Positions 6,289 through 14,496 of a stretch of 23,694 bases of DNA are shown here, piece by piece. The translations under genes were made by a program, and so were the position numbers. The notes beneath the pieces were generated by a model, which saw nothing but the letters and a program-made list of their open reading frames with translations, did not search any database and had not been told where the DNA came from. The DNA is from Methylophilaceae bacterium (GTDB lineage Bacteria; Pseudomonadota; Gammaproteobacteria; Burkholderiales; Methylophilaceae), in assembly GCA_006844635.1 (NCBI GenBank), contig SPJO01000157.1, forward strand, positions 1 through 23,694. The letters are read 5' to 3'. How positions within the stretch are numbered: position 1 is the first letter of the stretch; every line of letters begins with the position of its first letter.

Positions 6289-8871
6289 ATGGATCAATTC
6301 GCAAAAGAAACCTTACCCATTAGCCTAGAAGATGAGATGCGCCGTTCATACTTAGAGTATGCAATGAGTGTGATTGTCGGTAGGGCTTTGCCTGATGTAC
6401 GCGATGGCTTGAAGCCCGTGCATCGACGTGTTCTATATGCGATGCATGAGTTAAACAATGATTACAACAAGCCATATAAAAAGTCAGCGCGTGTGGTTGG
6501 TGATGTGATTGGTAAATACCATCCGCATGGTGATACGGCTGTGTATGACACGATTGTGCGTATGGCGCAAGACTTCTCACTACGCTATATGCTCGTGGAT
6601 GGCCAGGGTAACTTTGGTTCTGTTGATGGCGACAATGCTGCTGCGATGCGTTATACGGAAATCCGTATGGCAAAAATTGCGCATGAGCTATTAGCGGATA
6701 TTGAAAAAGAAACGGTTGATTTTGGCCCTAACTATGATGGTTCTGAACATGAGCCGTTGATTATGCCAGCAAGGATTCCTAACTTACTGATTAACGGTAG
6801 TTCAGGTATTGCTGTGGGTATGGCGACAAACATCCCACCACACAACTTAAATGAAGTGTTAAATGCCTGCTTAGCTTTGCTTAAGGACTCTGAAACAACA
6901 GTGGATGAGCTAATTGACTTAATGCCAGCACCGGACTTCCCAACTGCGGGCATTATTTATGGCACAGCAGGTGTGAAAGAGGGTTACCGTACAGGTCGTG
7001 GTCGCGTTGTCATGCGTGGACGTACACACTTTGAAGATATGGATAAGGCGGGTGGCCGACAAGCGCTTATTATTGACGAGCTACCTTATCAGGTAAACAA
7101 GAAAAATCTGATTGAGAAAATTGCTGAATTAGTACGAGATAAGAAAATTGACGGTATTTCTGATTTGCGTGATGAATCAGATAAATCGGGTATGCGCGTT
7201 GTGATTGAATTGAAGCGTGGTGAAGTGCCTGAGGTGGTATTGAACAACTTGTACAAACAGACGCAATTGCAAGACACCTTCGGGATGAATATGGTGGCGC
7301 TGTCTGACGGTCAGCCACAATTGCTCAATTTGAAGCAAATTTTAGAAGCTTTCTTACGTCACCGTCGTGAGGTGATTACACGTAGAACGGTATTTGAGTT
7401 AAGAAAAGCGCGTGACCGTGGGCATGTTTTAGAGGGCTTGGCAGTTGCTTTGGCAAACGTAGATGAAATGATCGCCATTATTAAAGCCGCACCAACGCCA
7501 CCAGAAGCAAAAGCTGAGCTGATGAAGCGCAGTTGGAAGTCTCCAGTCGTTGAAGAAATGTTAAAACGTGCTGCAATGGAAGCTTCGCGCCCAGAAGGGC
7601 TGTCAGTTGACTTCGGTTTAACACCAGAAGGTTACAAGCTTTCAGCGACGCAAGCACAAGAGATTCTACAAATGCGTTTGCAACGTTTAACGGGCTTGGA
7701 GCAAGATAAGGTTGTTAACGAATACAAGGAAATTATGGATGTTATTGCTGATTTGCTCGATATTTTAGCGACGCCAGCGCGAGTGACTACCATGATTACA
7801 GAAGAAATGGCTGAAATTGCCAAGCAGTTTGGTGATGAGCGCCGTAGTGAGATTGTGCACGACACGCAAGACTTGTCATTAGAAGACTTGATTACGCCAC
7901 AAGATGTAGTGGTGACGCTGTCTCATACTGGCTATATTAAATCGCAATTGCTCGAAGAGTATCGTGCGCAACGCCGTGGCGGTCGTGGCAAGCAGGCAGC
8001 ACCGACCAAAGAAGACGACTTTATTGATAAGTTGTTTATTGCAAATACGCATGATTATATTTTATGTTTCAGTAGCACAGGCCAAGTGTACTGGTTGAAA
8101 GTCTATGAAGTGCCGCAAGGTAGTCGTGGTGGTCGTGGTAAGCCGATTGTGAACCTCTTCCCATTAGAAGAAGGTGAGAAAATCAACGCAATCCTCCCTG
8201 TAAAAGCATTTACAGACGATGAATACATCTTCATGACAACAGCACAAGGAACAGTGAAGAAAACGGCTTTAAGTGAGTTCTCTAAACCACGTAAGTCAGG
8301 CATTATCGCCATTAAATTAGACGAAGGTGATTACTTGATTGGCGCGGAAATTACATCAGGCAATAGTGATGTCGTTTTAGTGTCAGATGCAGGTAAAGCG
8401 GTTTGGTTTAGCGAGGAAGATGTGCGCCCAATGGGTCGTGCAACACGAGGCGTGCGTGGAATGAAACTATCACCAGAACATCAAGTACTATCCTTACTGA
8501 TTGCAGAAGATGATCAGCAGTCAGTATTGGTTGCAACTGAGAGTGGTTATGGTAAGCGGACAGTGCTGTCTGACTTTAGACGTTCAGGCCGTGGCACACA
8601 GGGTGTGAAAGCTATTGCCGTGAGTGAGCGCAATGGTTTGGTCGTTGCAGCACGTTTGGTCAGTGAAGATGATGAAATTATGTTGATTACAACAGGCGGC
8701 GTGTTGATTCGTACGCGCGTGAAAGAAATTAGGGATATGGGCCGTGCAGCTCAAGGTGTGACGCTCATTAAGTTAGATGAAGGAGAGAAGCTCTCTGGTT
8801 TAGAGAAAGTTGTTGAGTCAGATGATGATGACGACAGTGCAGAGGATGTAGACGAAAACGAAGCGTCATAA
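6289..8871 (+). CDS. gyrA: DNA gyrase subunit A
   Basis: GyrA is the DNA breakage-reunion subunit of gyrase, which adds negative supercoils using ATP hydrolysed by GyrB. Seen: 860 residues. The catalytic tyrosine is Tyr122 in AAMRYTEIR, the same number as in E. coli. The quinolone region reads HPHGDTAVYD with Thr83 and Asp87; Thr at 83 is the normal residue in some proteobacteria. The C-terminal domain has the GyrA box QRRGGRG at about 561-567, which sets this apart from ParC. The end is an acidic tail rich in Asp and Glu. Upstream (6153-6288) is AT-rich with a small hairpin (CGCTTT 6233-6238 with AAAGCG 6242-6247); I see several -10-like sites but no convincing -35/-10 pair. serC follows 3 bases after the stop, so the two are surely co-transcribed. 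Confidence 0.98.
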   Translation: MDQFAKETLPISLEDEMRRSYLEYAMSVIVGRALPDVRDGLKPVHRRVLYAMHELNNDYNKPYKKSARVVGDVIGKYHPHGDTAVYDTIVRMAQDFSLRYMLVDGQGNFGSVDGDNAAAMRYTEIRMAKIAHELLADIEKETVDFGPNYDGSEHEPLIMPARIPNLLINGSSGIAVGMATNIPPHNLNEVLNACLALLKDSETTVDELIDLMPAPDFPTAGIIYGTAGVKEGYRTGRGRVVMRGRTHFEDMDKAGGRQALIIDELPYQVNKKNLIEKIAELVRDKKIDGISDLRDESDKSGMRVVIELKRGEVPEVVLNNLYKQTQLQDTFGMNMVALSDGQPQLLNLKQILEAFLRHRREVITRRTVFELRKARDRGHVLEGLAVALANVDEMIAIIKAAPTPPEAKAELMKRSWKSPVVEEMLKRAAMEASRPEGLSVDFGLTPEGYKLSATQAQEILQMRLQRLTGLEQDKVVNEYKEIMDVIADLLDILATPARVTTMITEEMAEIAKQFGDERRSEIVHDTQDLSLEDLITPQDVVVTLSHTGYIKSQLLEEYRAQRRGGRGKQAAPTKEDDFIDKLFIANTHDYILCFSSTGQVYWLKVYEVPQGSRGGRGKPIVNLFPLEEGEKINAILPVKAFTDDEYIFMTTAQGTVKKTALSEFSKPRKSGIIAIKLDEGDYLIGAEITSGNSDVVLVSDAGKAVWFSEEDVRPMGRATRGVRGMKLSPEHQVLSLLIAEDDQQSVLVATESGYGKRTVLSDFRRSGRGTQGVKAIAVSERNGLVVAARLVSEDDEIMLITTGGVLIRTRVKEIRDMGRAAQGVTLIKLDEGEKLSGLEKVVESDDDDDSAEDVDENEAS

Positions 8872-8874
8872 TTT

Positions 8875-9945
8875 ATGGGGAATATATTTAACTTCTCTGC
8901 TGGTCCAGCAGTATTACCGAAAGATGTATTAATTCGCGCGCAAGCTGAAATGCTTGATTGGCATGGTAGCGGTATGTCTGTGATGGAAATGTCGCATCGC
9001 GGTAAAGAGTTTGTGAGCATCTTAGAAAAAACGGAAGCGGACTTGAGAACCTTGTTGGATATTCCAAGTCAGTATAAGGTCTTGTTTTTACAGGGTGGGG
9101 CGGTTGCAGAAAATGCCATGATTCCCATGAATTTACTGAACGGGCAACGCGCAGATTATGCCGTCACAGGTAGCTGGAGTCAGCGAAGTGTTAAAGAAGC
9201 GAGTGCTATTGGCGATATTGATGTCGTCGCCAAGGCTGATCCTTTTATACAAGTGCCAGCGTATTCTGAATGGAAGCTGAATCAAGATGCGGCTTATGTG
9301 CACATCTGTACCAATGAAACCGTTAATGGTGTTGAGTTTGATAGTTTGCCTGATACAGGCGATGTACCCATTGTAGCTGATATGTCTTCACACCTATTGT
9401 CACGTCCCGTTGATGTGTCAAAATATGGTGTCATTTATGGCGGTGCGCAGAAGAATATGGGCCCTGCAGGCCTATGTATCGTCATTGTGCGTGAAGATTT
9501 GCTTAACCAGGCGTCACCACTAACGCCTAGTGTCTTTCATTGGAAAACACAGGCTGAAAACAAGAGTATGGTAAATACGCCGCCAACGTATAGTATATAC
9601 ATCGCAGGCTTAGTGTTTGAATGGTTGTTAGCGCATGGTGGCGTGGCTGCGATTGAACAGGTGAATATTGCAAAAGCAAAGCTGTTGTATGACTATATTG
9701 ATTCAACAGACTTCTATACGAACAATATCGCCAACAACAATCGTTCACGCATGAATGTGCCATTTTTCTTAAAAGATGAGACGTTAAGTGCGGCGTTTGT
9801 GCAAGGTGCTGATTCACGTGGTTTATTGCAGCTGAAAGGTCACCGTTCTGTAGGCGGGATGCGTGCTAGCATTTATAATGCAATGCCAATTGAAGGTGTG
9901 GAAGCATTAATTGATTACATGAAAGAATTTGAGAAGTTAAATTAA
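8875..9945 (+). CDS. serC: Phosphoserine aminotransferase
   Basis: SerC transfers an amino group from glutamate to 3-phosphohydroxypyruvate to make phosphoserine, and can also serve the PLP (vitamin B6) pathway. Seen: 356 residues, typical length; N-terminus NIFNFSAGPAVLPKDVL, then FLQGGAVAEN, ADMSSHLLSRPVD, and the PLP lysine at about 193 in GGAQKNMGPAGL; HRSVGGMRASIYNA near the end binds substrate phosphate in the family. The start ATG is 3 bases after the gyrA stop with no separate ribosome site, which points to translational coupling. The order gyrA-serC-pheA-hisC is known from pseudomonads and other proteobacteria. Confidence 0.97.
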   Translation: MGNIFNFSAGPAVLPKDVLIRAQAEMLDWHGSGMSVMEMSHRGKEFVSILEKTEADLRTLLDIPSQYKVLFLQGGAVAENAMIPMNLLNGQRADYAVTGSWSQRSVKEASAIGDIDVVAKADPFIQVPAYSEWKLNQDAAYVHICTNETVNGVEFDSLPDTGDVPIVADMSSHLLSRPVDVSKYGVIYGGAQKNMGPAGLCIVIVREDLLNQASPLTPSVFHWKTQAENKSMVNTPPTYSIYIAGLVFEWLLAHGGVAAIEQVNIAKAKLLYDYIDSTDFYTNNIANNNRSRMNVPFFLKDETLSAAFVQGADSRGLLQLKGHRSVGGMRASIYNAMPIEGVEALIDYMKEFEKLN

Positions 9946-9958
9946 ATAAAGCGTTTAA

Positions 9959-11041
9959 ATGTCTGATTCATTAAAACAATTTAGAGATAAAATAGACCAA
10001 ATCGACTCGGAAATATTGAGTTTAGTAAACGAACGAGCGAAGTTGGCTAGAGAGATTGGTCACGCCAAAGAAGATGGTGTGATTTATCGTCCTGAGCGCG
10101 AAGCACAGGTGTTGCGCCGCATGCAGACAGAAAACCAAGGACCACTTTCAAGCGAGGCGGTGAGTAATGTTTTCCGTGCCGTGATGGCTAATTGCCGAGC
10201 ATTAGAGAAAGAACTATCGATTGCTTTCTTAGGGCCACTTGGGACTTATAGCGAAGAAGCCGCGCTTAAGCAGTTTGGCCTAGGTAGAAACGCTGTTGTT
10301 TGTGGCACCATTGATGAGGTTTTTCGTCACTTAGAATCCGATAGTGCTGACTATGCCATTGTGCCAGTGGAGAATTCGACAGAAGGTGCAGTTGGCTTAA
10401 CCTTAGACTTGTTACTAGGCAGTAACGCAAAGATTTGCGGAGAAGTGACCTTGCCAATACATCATTGTCTATTGTCGAAGCAAACAGATATTAGCGAAAT
10501 TTCTCATGTATTCTCACATGGGCAATCCTTAGCGCAATGCCACGAATGGTTAAATCGTACATTGCCGCATGTGGAAAGAGAAGCGGTAACAAGTAATGCG
10601 TATGCTGCACAAATGATGCATGATTTGGTTTCTTCTGAAGGCACCTTTGCCGCAGCCATCGCGAGTAAACGTGCAGCTGAACTGTTTGATTTGAATGTGC
10701 TGGCTGAAAATATTGAAGATGACCCAAAAAACACCACACGCTTCTTAGTGCTGGGCAAGCATGATGTAGCAGCATCAGGACAAGACAAAACATCTTTAGC
10801 GGTGAGTACTAAAAATAAACCAGGTGCAATGGTTGATTTATTAGAACCGTTATCAAGACATGGTGTCAGCATGACCAAGCTAGAGTCACGACCATCTAAA
10901 GAAGGGTTGTGGGATTATGTGTTCTATATTGATATAGAAGGCCATCAAACTGATGCTAGCGTTCAAGCAGCACTAGCAGAGCTTGATGCACGTGCTTCTG
11001 TTGTTAAAGTCCTAGGTTCATACCCTGTGGCAGTGGTTTAG
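9959..11041 (+). CDS. pheA: Bifunctional chorismate mutase / prephenate dehydratase
   Basis: PheA turns chorismate to prephenate and then to phenylpyruvate, the precursor of phenylalanine. Seen: 360 residues with three parts: an AroQ-type chorismate mutase at about 1-90 (FRDKIDQIDSEILSLVNER), a prephenate dehydratase at about 95-275 (FLGPLGTYSEEAA; the catalytic TTRF at about 259-262), and an ACT domain at about 280-360 with ESRP at 309-312, the usual phenylalanine-binding motif, so feedback control by Phe is likely. It lies 13 bases after serC and 2-8 bases before hisC. No frame damage; all domains complete. Confidence 0.97.
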   Translation: MSDSLKQFRDKIDQIDSEILSLVNERAKLAREIGHAKEDGVIYRPEREAQVLRRMQTENQGPLSSEAVSNVFRAVMANCRALEKELSIAFLGPLGTYSEEAALKQFGLGRNAVVCGTIDEVFRHLESDSADYAIVPVENSTEGAVGLTLDLLLGSNAKICGEVTLPIHHCLLSKQTDISEISHVFSHGQSLAQCHEWLNRTLPHVEREAVTSNAYAAQMMHDLVSSEGTFAAAIASKRAAELFDLNVLAENIEDDPKNTTRFLVLGKHDVAASGQDKTSLAVSTKNKPGAMVDLLEPLSRHGVSMTKLESRPSKEGLWDYVFYIDIEGHQTDASVQAALAELDARASVVKVLGSYPVAVV

Positions 11042-11049
11042 GGGTGACG

Positions 11050-12153
11050 ATGCATTTGTCAGAATTAGCACCAGACTATATCCGCGCGATTGCGCCATAC
11101 CAAGGTGGTAAGCCTATTGCAGAAATTGCACGTGAATATGGGCTTGATGAAGCCGATATCATTAAGCTAGCGTCGAATGAGAACCCATTAGGCATGAGCC
11201 CAAAAGCGGAGGAAGCCATTGAAGCAGCCTTGGTTGATGTGGCGCGCTACCCTGACGGTAATGCATTCGATTTGCGTGCGGCAGTGCGTACTAAATATGA
11301 CGTTGATGATCTGCAAATTGTCTTTGGTAATGGCTCTAATGATATTTTAGAGTTAGCTGCGCGTGCTTTTTTGCAGACCGGTGATGAAGCGATCTACTCG
11401 CAGCATGCCTTTGCGGTTTACCCTTTAGTGACCCAAGCGGTCGGTGCAAAAGGTATTGTTGTACCCGCAAAAGATTATGGGCATGATTTAGATGGCTTTC
11501 TTCAAGCCATTACAGCAAAAACACGTTTAATTTTTATTGCTAATCCAAACAATCCAACAGGTACTTTGATTGATAAAACCACTTTGCTGGATTTCTTAAA
11601 GCAAGTGCCTAAAGAAGTGTTGGTAGTGTTGGACGAAGCTTATGATGAGTATTTGTCGGCAGATGATCAATCAGAAGCCATCACATGGCTGGGTCAGTTC
11701 GATAATTTAATTATTTCACGTACCTTTTCTAAAGCTTATGGGCTTGCTGGTTTGCGCGTGGGCTTTGGCTTGATGCATGCAGATTTGGCTGACATTTTGA
11801 ACCGCATTCGCCAACCATTTAACGTAAACTTGATTGCGCAAGCGGCTGCGACGGCTTCTATTGCCGATGGTGATTTTGTTGCTCGGAGTTATGCCGCTAA
11901 TCAAGCAGGGATGTTACAGCTGACACAGGGCTTTGATCAGTTAGGCCTGCAATATATCGACTCCTACGCTAACTTTATCAGTTTTGCTGTCGATGATGCA
12001 GCGCAAGTGAATCAAGTGTTGTTAGAAAACGGTATCATTGTGCGCCCGGTGGCAAATTACGATATGCCTGATTATTTACGCGTGAGTATTGGGCTATTTT
12101 CAGAAAATAAACGCTTTTTAGCGGTGTTGGAATCAATAGTAAACAAATCATGA
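11050..12153 (+). CDS. hisC: Histidinol-phosphate / aromatic aminotransferase
   Basis: A PLP aminotransferase of fold type I. Seen: KLASNENPLG near the N-terminus, ANPNNPTGT, VLDEAYDEY and the PLP lysine at about residue 228 in SRTFSKAYGLAGLRVGF, all typical of HisC. I prefer ATG at 11050, giving 367 residues, over GTG at 11044, because AGGGG at 11040-11044 then lies five bases upstream. The stop overlaps the next start (ATGA, 12150-12153). Copies in this gyrA-serC-pheA setting are often called hisC2 and are thought to act on aromatic keto acids (phenylpyruvate, hydroxyphenylpyruvate) as well as imidazole-acetol phosphate; the neighbourhood favours such an aromatic role here, but sequence alone cannot decide it. 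Confidence 0.93.
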   Translation: MHLSELAPDYIRAIAPYQGGKPIAEIAREYGLDEADIIKLASNENPLGMSPKAEEAIEAALVDVARYPDGNAFDLRAAVRTKYDVDDLQIVFGNGSNDILELAARAFLQTGDEAIYSQHAFAVYPLVTQAVGAKGIVVPAKDYGHDLDGFLQAITAKTRLIFIANPNNPTGTLIDKTTLLDFLKQVPKEVLVVLDEAYDEYLSADDQSEAITWLGQFDNLIISRTFSKAYGLAGLRVGFGLMHADLADILNRIRQPFNVNLIAQAAATASIADGDFVARSYAANQAGMLQLTQGFDQLGLQYIDSYANFISFAVDDAAQVNQVLLENGIIVRPVANYDMPDYLRVSIGLFSENKRFLAVLESIVNKS

Positions 12154-13232
12154 CTGAATACGAAAAACAAGGGCTTGAAAAGTTAGCAACGGATGATGTT
12201 CGTATTGTCGAAGTCAAAGAGCTGATTAAGCCAGCTGTGTTGCTAGAAAAGCTCAAAGAGAGTGAAGAAAGTACACAGAACATTTTAGCTACACGAAAGG
12301 CTGTGCACCGCATTTTACATGGCGAGGATGACCGCTTGCTGGTTGTGGTTGGCCCATGTTCTATTCACGATACAAAAGCAGGCTTAGAGTATGCGCGTCG
12401 TTTACTGGATTTACGCCAGCATCTAGCAGATGATTTGCTGATTGTCATGCGCGTGTATTTCGAAAAGCCGCGGACAACCGTCGGTTGGAAAGGGCTGATT
12501 AATGACCCGCAACTCGATGGTAGTTACGACATTAATACCGGCTTAGAAACGGCGCGACAGTTTTTATTGGATGTTAATGAAATCGGCATGCCTGCCGCGA
12601 TGGAGTTTTTGGATACGATTACACCGCAGTACACAGCAGATTTGGTCAGTTGGGGGGCAATTGGTGCGCGTACGACGGAGTCGCAAGTGCATCGTGAGTT
12701 GGCTTCTGGCTTATCCTGCCCCGTTGGTTTTAAAAATGGGACAGATGGTGCTGTGCGTGTTGCGATTGATGCGATTAAAACGGCTAGCAGTCCACATCGC
12801 TTTTTGTCAGTCACAAAAAACGGTGAATCAGCAATTATCGTCACCAAAGGCAATGAAGACTGTCATGTTATCTTGCGCGGTGGTAAAACACCGAATTATG
12901 AAGCCCATCATGTTGATGCAGTGAGTGCGCAACTCGCTGAGGCTGGTCTGGCGCAGGTGCTAATGATTGACTGTAGCCATGCCAATAGCCAAAAGCAATA
13001 TGAACAACAAGTGAATGTAGCAAATAACATTGCAACGCAAATTGCGGGTGGTGATAAGCGAATTGCTGGCGTGATGGTTGAGTCTCATTTAAAAGCAGGT
13101 AAACAAAGCTATACGCCTGGTTGTGAACTAACGTATGGGCAGTCTATAACTGATGCTTGTTTAGGCTGGGATGATAGCGTGAAATTGCTAGAAGGTTTGG
13201 CACAAGCGGTTCGTGAAAGGCGCACAAAATAA
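12150..13232 (+). CDS. aroG: 3-deoxy-7-phosphoheptulonate (DAHP) synthase, class I
   Basis: DAHP synthase joins phosphoenolpyruvate and erythrose 4-phosphate in the first step of the shikimate pathway. Seen: 360 residues with VVGPCSIHD, YFEKPRTTVGWKGL, GARTTESQVHRELASGL, GFKNGTDGAV and IDCSHANSQK, all signatures of the AroF/G/H type I-alpha family. It is about 10 residues longer at the N-terminus than E. coli AroG; that end is where Phe or Tyr binds in the family, and which amino acid inhibits this copy cannot be read off. The ATG overlaps the hisC stop by four bases. In related genomes tyrA-aroA often follows hisC; here aroG takes that place. No clear terminator follows before pqqA. Confidence 0.95.
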   Translation: MTEYEKQGLEKLATDDVRIVEVKELIKPAVLLEKLKESEESTQNILATRKAVHRILHGEDDRLLVVVGPCSIHDTKAGLEYARRLLDLRQHLADDLLIVMRVYFEKPRTTVGWKGLINDPQLDGSYDINTGLETARQFLLDVNEIGMPAAMEFLDTITPQYTADLVSWGAIGARTTESQVHRELASGLSCPVGFKNGTDGAVRVAIDAIKTASSPHRFLSVTKNGESAIIVTKGNEDCHVILRGGKTPNYEAHHVDAVSAQLAEAGLAQVLMIDCSHANSQKQYEQQVNVANNIATQIAGGDKRIAGVMVESHLKAGKQSYTPGCELTYGQSITDACLGWDDSVKLLEGLAQAVRERRTK

Positions 13233-13321
13233 GGCTGGTAGCGCGATTACACTAGACTGCCATCATGATAATCACTAGGTTGATATCATACTAGCTTGCA
13301 GCCCTAATTTGAAACCAATGC

Positions 13322-13380
13322 GTAAGATATGGTTCTTACAAGCACATCACTTTGAGATTCACTTTTTGAGGTGGCTTGTA
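13322..13380 (+). promoter_or_regulatory. Inverted repeats in the pqqA upstream region
   Basis: Two overlapping inverted repeats lie 27-85 bases before pqqA. The first is GTAAGA (13322-13327) with TCTTAC (13334-13339), six-base spacer. The second is TACAAGCAC (13337-13345) with GTG-G-CTTGTA (13371-13380), nine pairs with one bulged G. They share TAC at 13337-13339, so in RNA only one can form fully. The loop of the second holds two similar 12-base units (from 13347 and 13359). They may be an operator or a leader structure; function is unknown. I find no convincing sigma70 promoter in 13233-13406. Confidence 0.45.
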
Positions 13381-13406
13381 TTTCTTAACAAATTAGGAGA
13401 ATAATT

Positions 13407-13478
13407 ATGTGGACAACACCAGCAGCGACTGAAATGCGTTTTGGTTTTGAAGTAACCATGTACGTAATGAACAAGTAA
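13407..13478 (+). CDS. pqqA: PQQ precursor peptide PqqA
   Basis: PqqA is the ribosomally made peptide from which the redox cofactor pyrroloquinoline quinone is cut. Seen: 23 residues beginning MWTTPAATEMRFGFE, with Glu15 and Tyr19 in the conserved E-V-T-M-Y spacing; these are the two residues that PqqE cross-links and that end up in PQQ. A strong ribosome site AGGAGA lies at 13395-13400, six bases before the ATG. The N-terminal MW(T/K) start, the R-F-G-F-E core and a C-terminal M-N-K are usual for the family. It is followed by a hairpin and then pqqB, as expected for a peptide needed in larger amounts than the enzymes. Confidence 0.97.
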   Translation: MWTTPAATEMRFGFEVTMYVMNK

Positions 13479-13488
13479 TTTGTTCTTT

Positions 13489-13515
13489 AAAGGCTATCTG
13501 CAAAGATAGCCTTTT
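13489..13515 (+). terminator. Hairpin (attenuator-like) between pqqA and pqqB
   Basis: AAAGGCTATCT (13489-13499) pairs perfectly with AGATAGCCTTT (13504-13514) over 11 bp with a four-base GCAA loop of GNRA form; only four T follow. It starts 11 bases after the pqqA stop. It is probably a partial terminator or a 3'-end stabiliser giving a short abundant pqqA transcript and less read-through into pqqBCDE. There is no other clear promoter before pqqB. Confidence 0.88.
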
Positions 13516-13573
13516 CTCCATCTACGCGTAAAACAGCGTACAATTTTAATTTTCAAGATAAGTTAAGTAACTC

Positions 13574-14488
13574 ATGCATATACACGTATTAGGCTCAGGT
13601 GCTGGCGGCGGTTTTCCCCAGTGGAATTGTAATTGTGAAAACTGTAAAGGCGTGCGTGCAGGCACGATTAAAGCAATACCTCGTACGCAATCATCCATTG
13701 CCGTCAGTGCAAATGGTACTGATTGGATTTTGTTTAACGCGTCACCAGACATTAAAGTACAGTTGGATCATTTTCCAGCTATCCAACCTGCACGTGAAGT
13801 GCGTGATACCGCGATTACAGCGATTGTAATTACCGATTCGCAGATTGATCATGTCACTGGGCTATTAACCTTGCGTGAACACAATAAGCCTTGGGACATT
13901 TATTGTACCGATGAAGTTAAAGATGATTTAACAACAGGTTTCCCTGTGTTTAATATTTTGAGTCATTTCCGAGGTGTGAATCATCATAAAATCGAAACTG
14001 ATGAATCAGTGTTTACGATTCCTACTGCCGAAGGCATTGAGTTTACTGCAGTACCATTACTGAGCAATGCGCCGCCATATTCACCACGTCGCGATAATAC
14101 AGTGCCTGGCGATAATGTGGGTATGAATGTTAAAGACACTAGAACAGGTAAAACGGTATTCTATGCGCCTGGTTTGGGTGTAGCAGAGCCGCATGTGTTG
14201 GAATATATGCGTAATGCAGATTGTGTATTAGTTGACGGCACTATGTGGACAGATGACGAAATGTCTAAAGAGGGCATTAGTGACAAGCGCGCGATTGAAA
14301 TGGGCCATTTAGACCAGTCTAGTGATGGCGGCATTATGAGCATCCTCAATAGCATGGAAAAACCACGGAAGATTTTGATTCACATCAATAACACTAACCC
14401 GATTCTCAATGAAGATTCTCCACAGCGCGCTACGCTTAATAACGCAGGTATTGAGCTAGCATTCGATGGTATGGATATAGAACTTTAG
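13574..14488 (+). CDS. pqqB: PQQ biosynthesis protein PqqB
   Basis: PqqB is a metallo-beta-lactamase-fold protein of PQQ synthesis, reported to act as a hydroxylase on a tyrosine-containing intermediate; older work suggested a transport role. Seen: 304 residues, normal length; N-terminus HIHVLGSGAGGGFPQWNC, a CxCxxC cluster at Cys19, Cys21 and Cys24 that holds a structural zinc in the family, and the family form SQIDHVTGLL in place of the classic HxHxDH. TMWTDDEM and EMGHLDQSSDGG are further conserved stretches. The ATG is 95 bases after pqqA and has no strong ribosome site, unlike pqqA, pqqC and pqqE. Confidence 0.97.
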   Translation: MHIHVLGSGAGGGFPQWNCNCENCKGVRAGTIKAIPRTQSSIAVSANGTDWILFNASPDIKVQLDHFPAIQPAREVRDTAITAIVITDSQIDHVTGLLTLREHNKPWDIYCTDEVKDDLTTGFPVFNILSHFRGVNHHKIETDESVFTIPTAEGIEFTAVPLLSNAPPYSPRRDNTVPGDNVGMNVKDTRTGKTVFYAPGLGVAEPHVLEYMRNADCVLVDGTMWTDDEMSKEGISDKRAIEMGHLDQSSDGGIMSILNSMEKPRKILIHINNTNPILNEDSPQRATLNNAGIELAFDGMDIEL

Positions 14489-14496
14489 GAGAAATC

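Noticed and set aside
6520..6560. Quinolone-resistance change in GyrA (Thr instead of Ser at 83)
   Set aside because: Thr83 is the normal residue in some proteobacteria, and Asp87 and the ParC positions (Ser89, Glu93) are unchanged.
11044..11049. GTG at 11044 as the hisC start
   Set aside because: ATG at 11050 has AGGGG at a proper five-base distance; the GTG lies inside that ribosome site.
13250..13294. Three copies of ACTAG (13251, 13274, 13290) and the palindrome TGATATCA (13281-13288) as a pqqA operator
   Set aside because: Spacing is irregular (23 and 16 bases), the units are short, and no promoter could be placed beside them.
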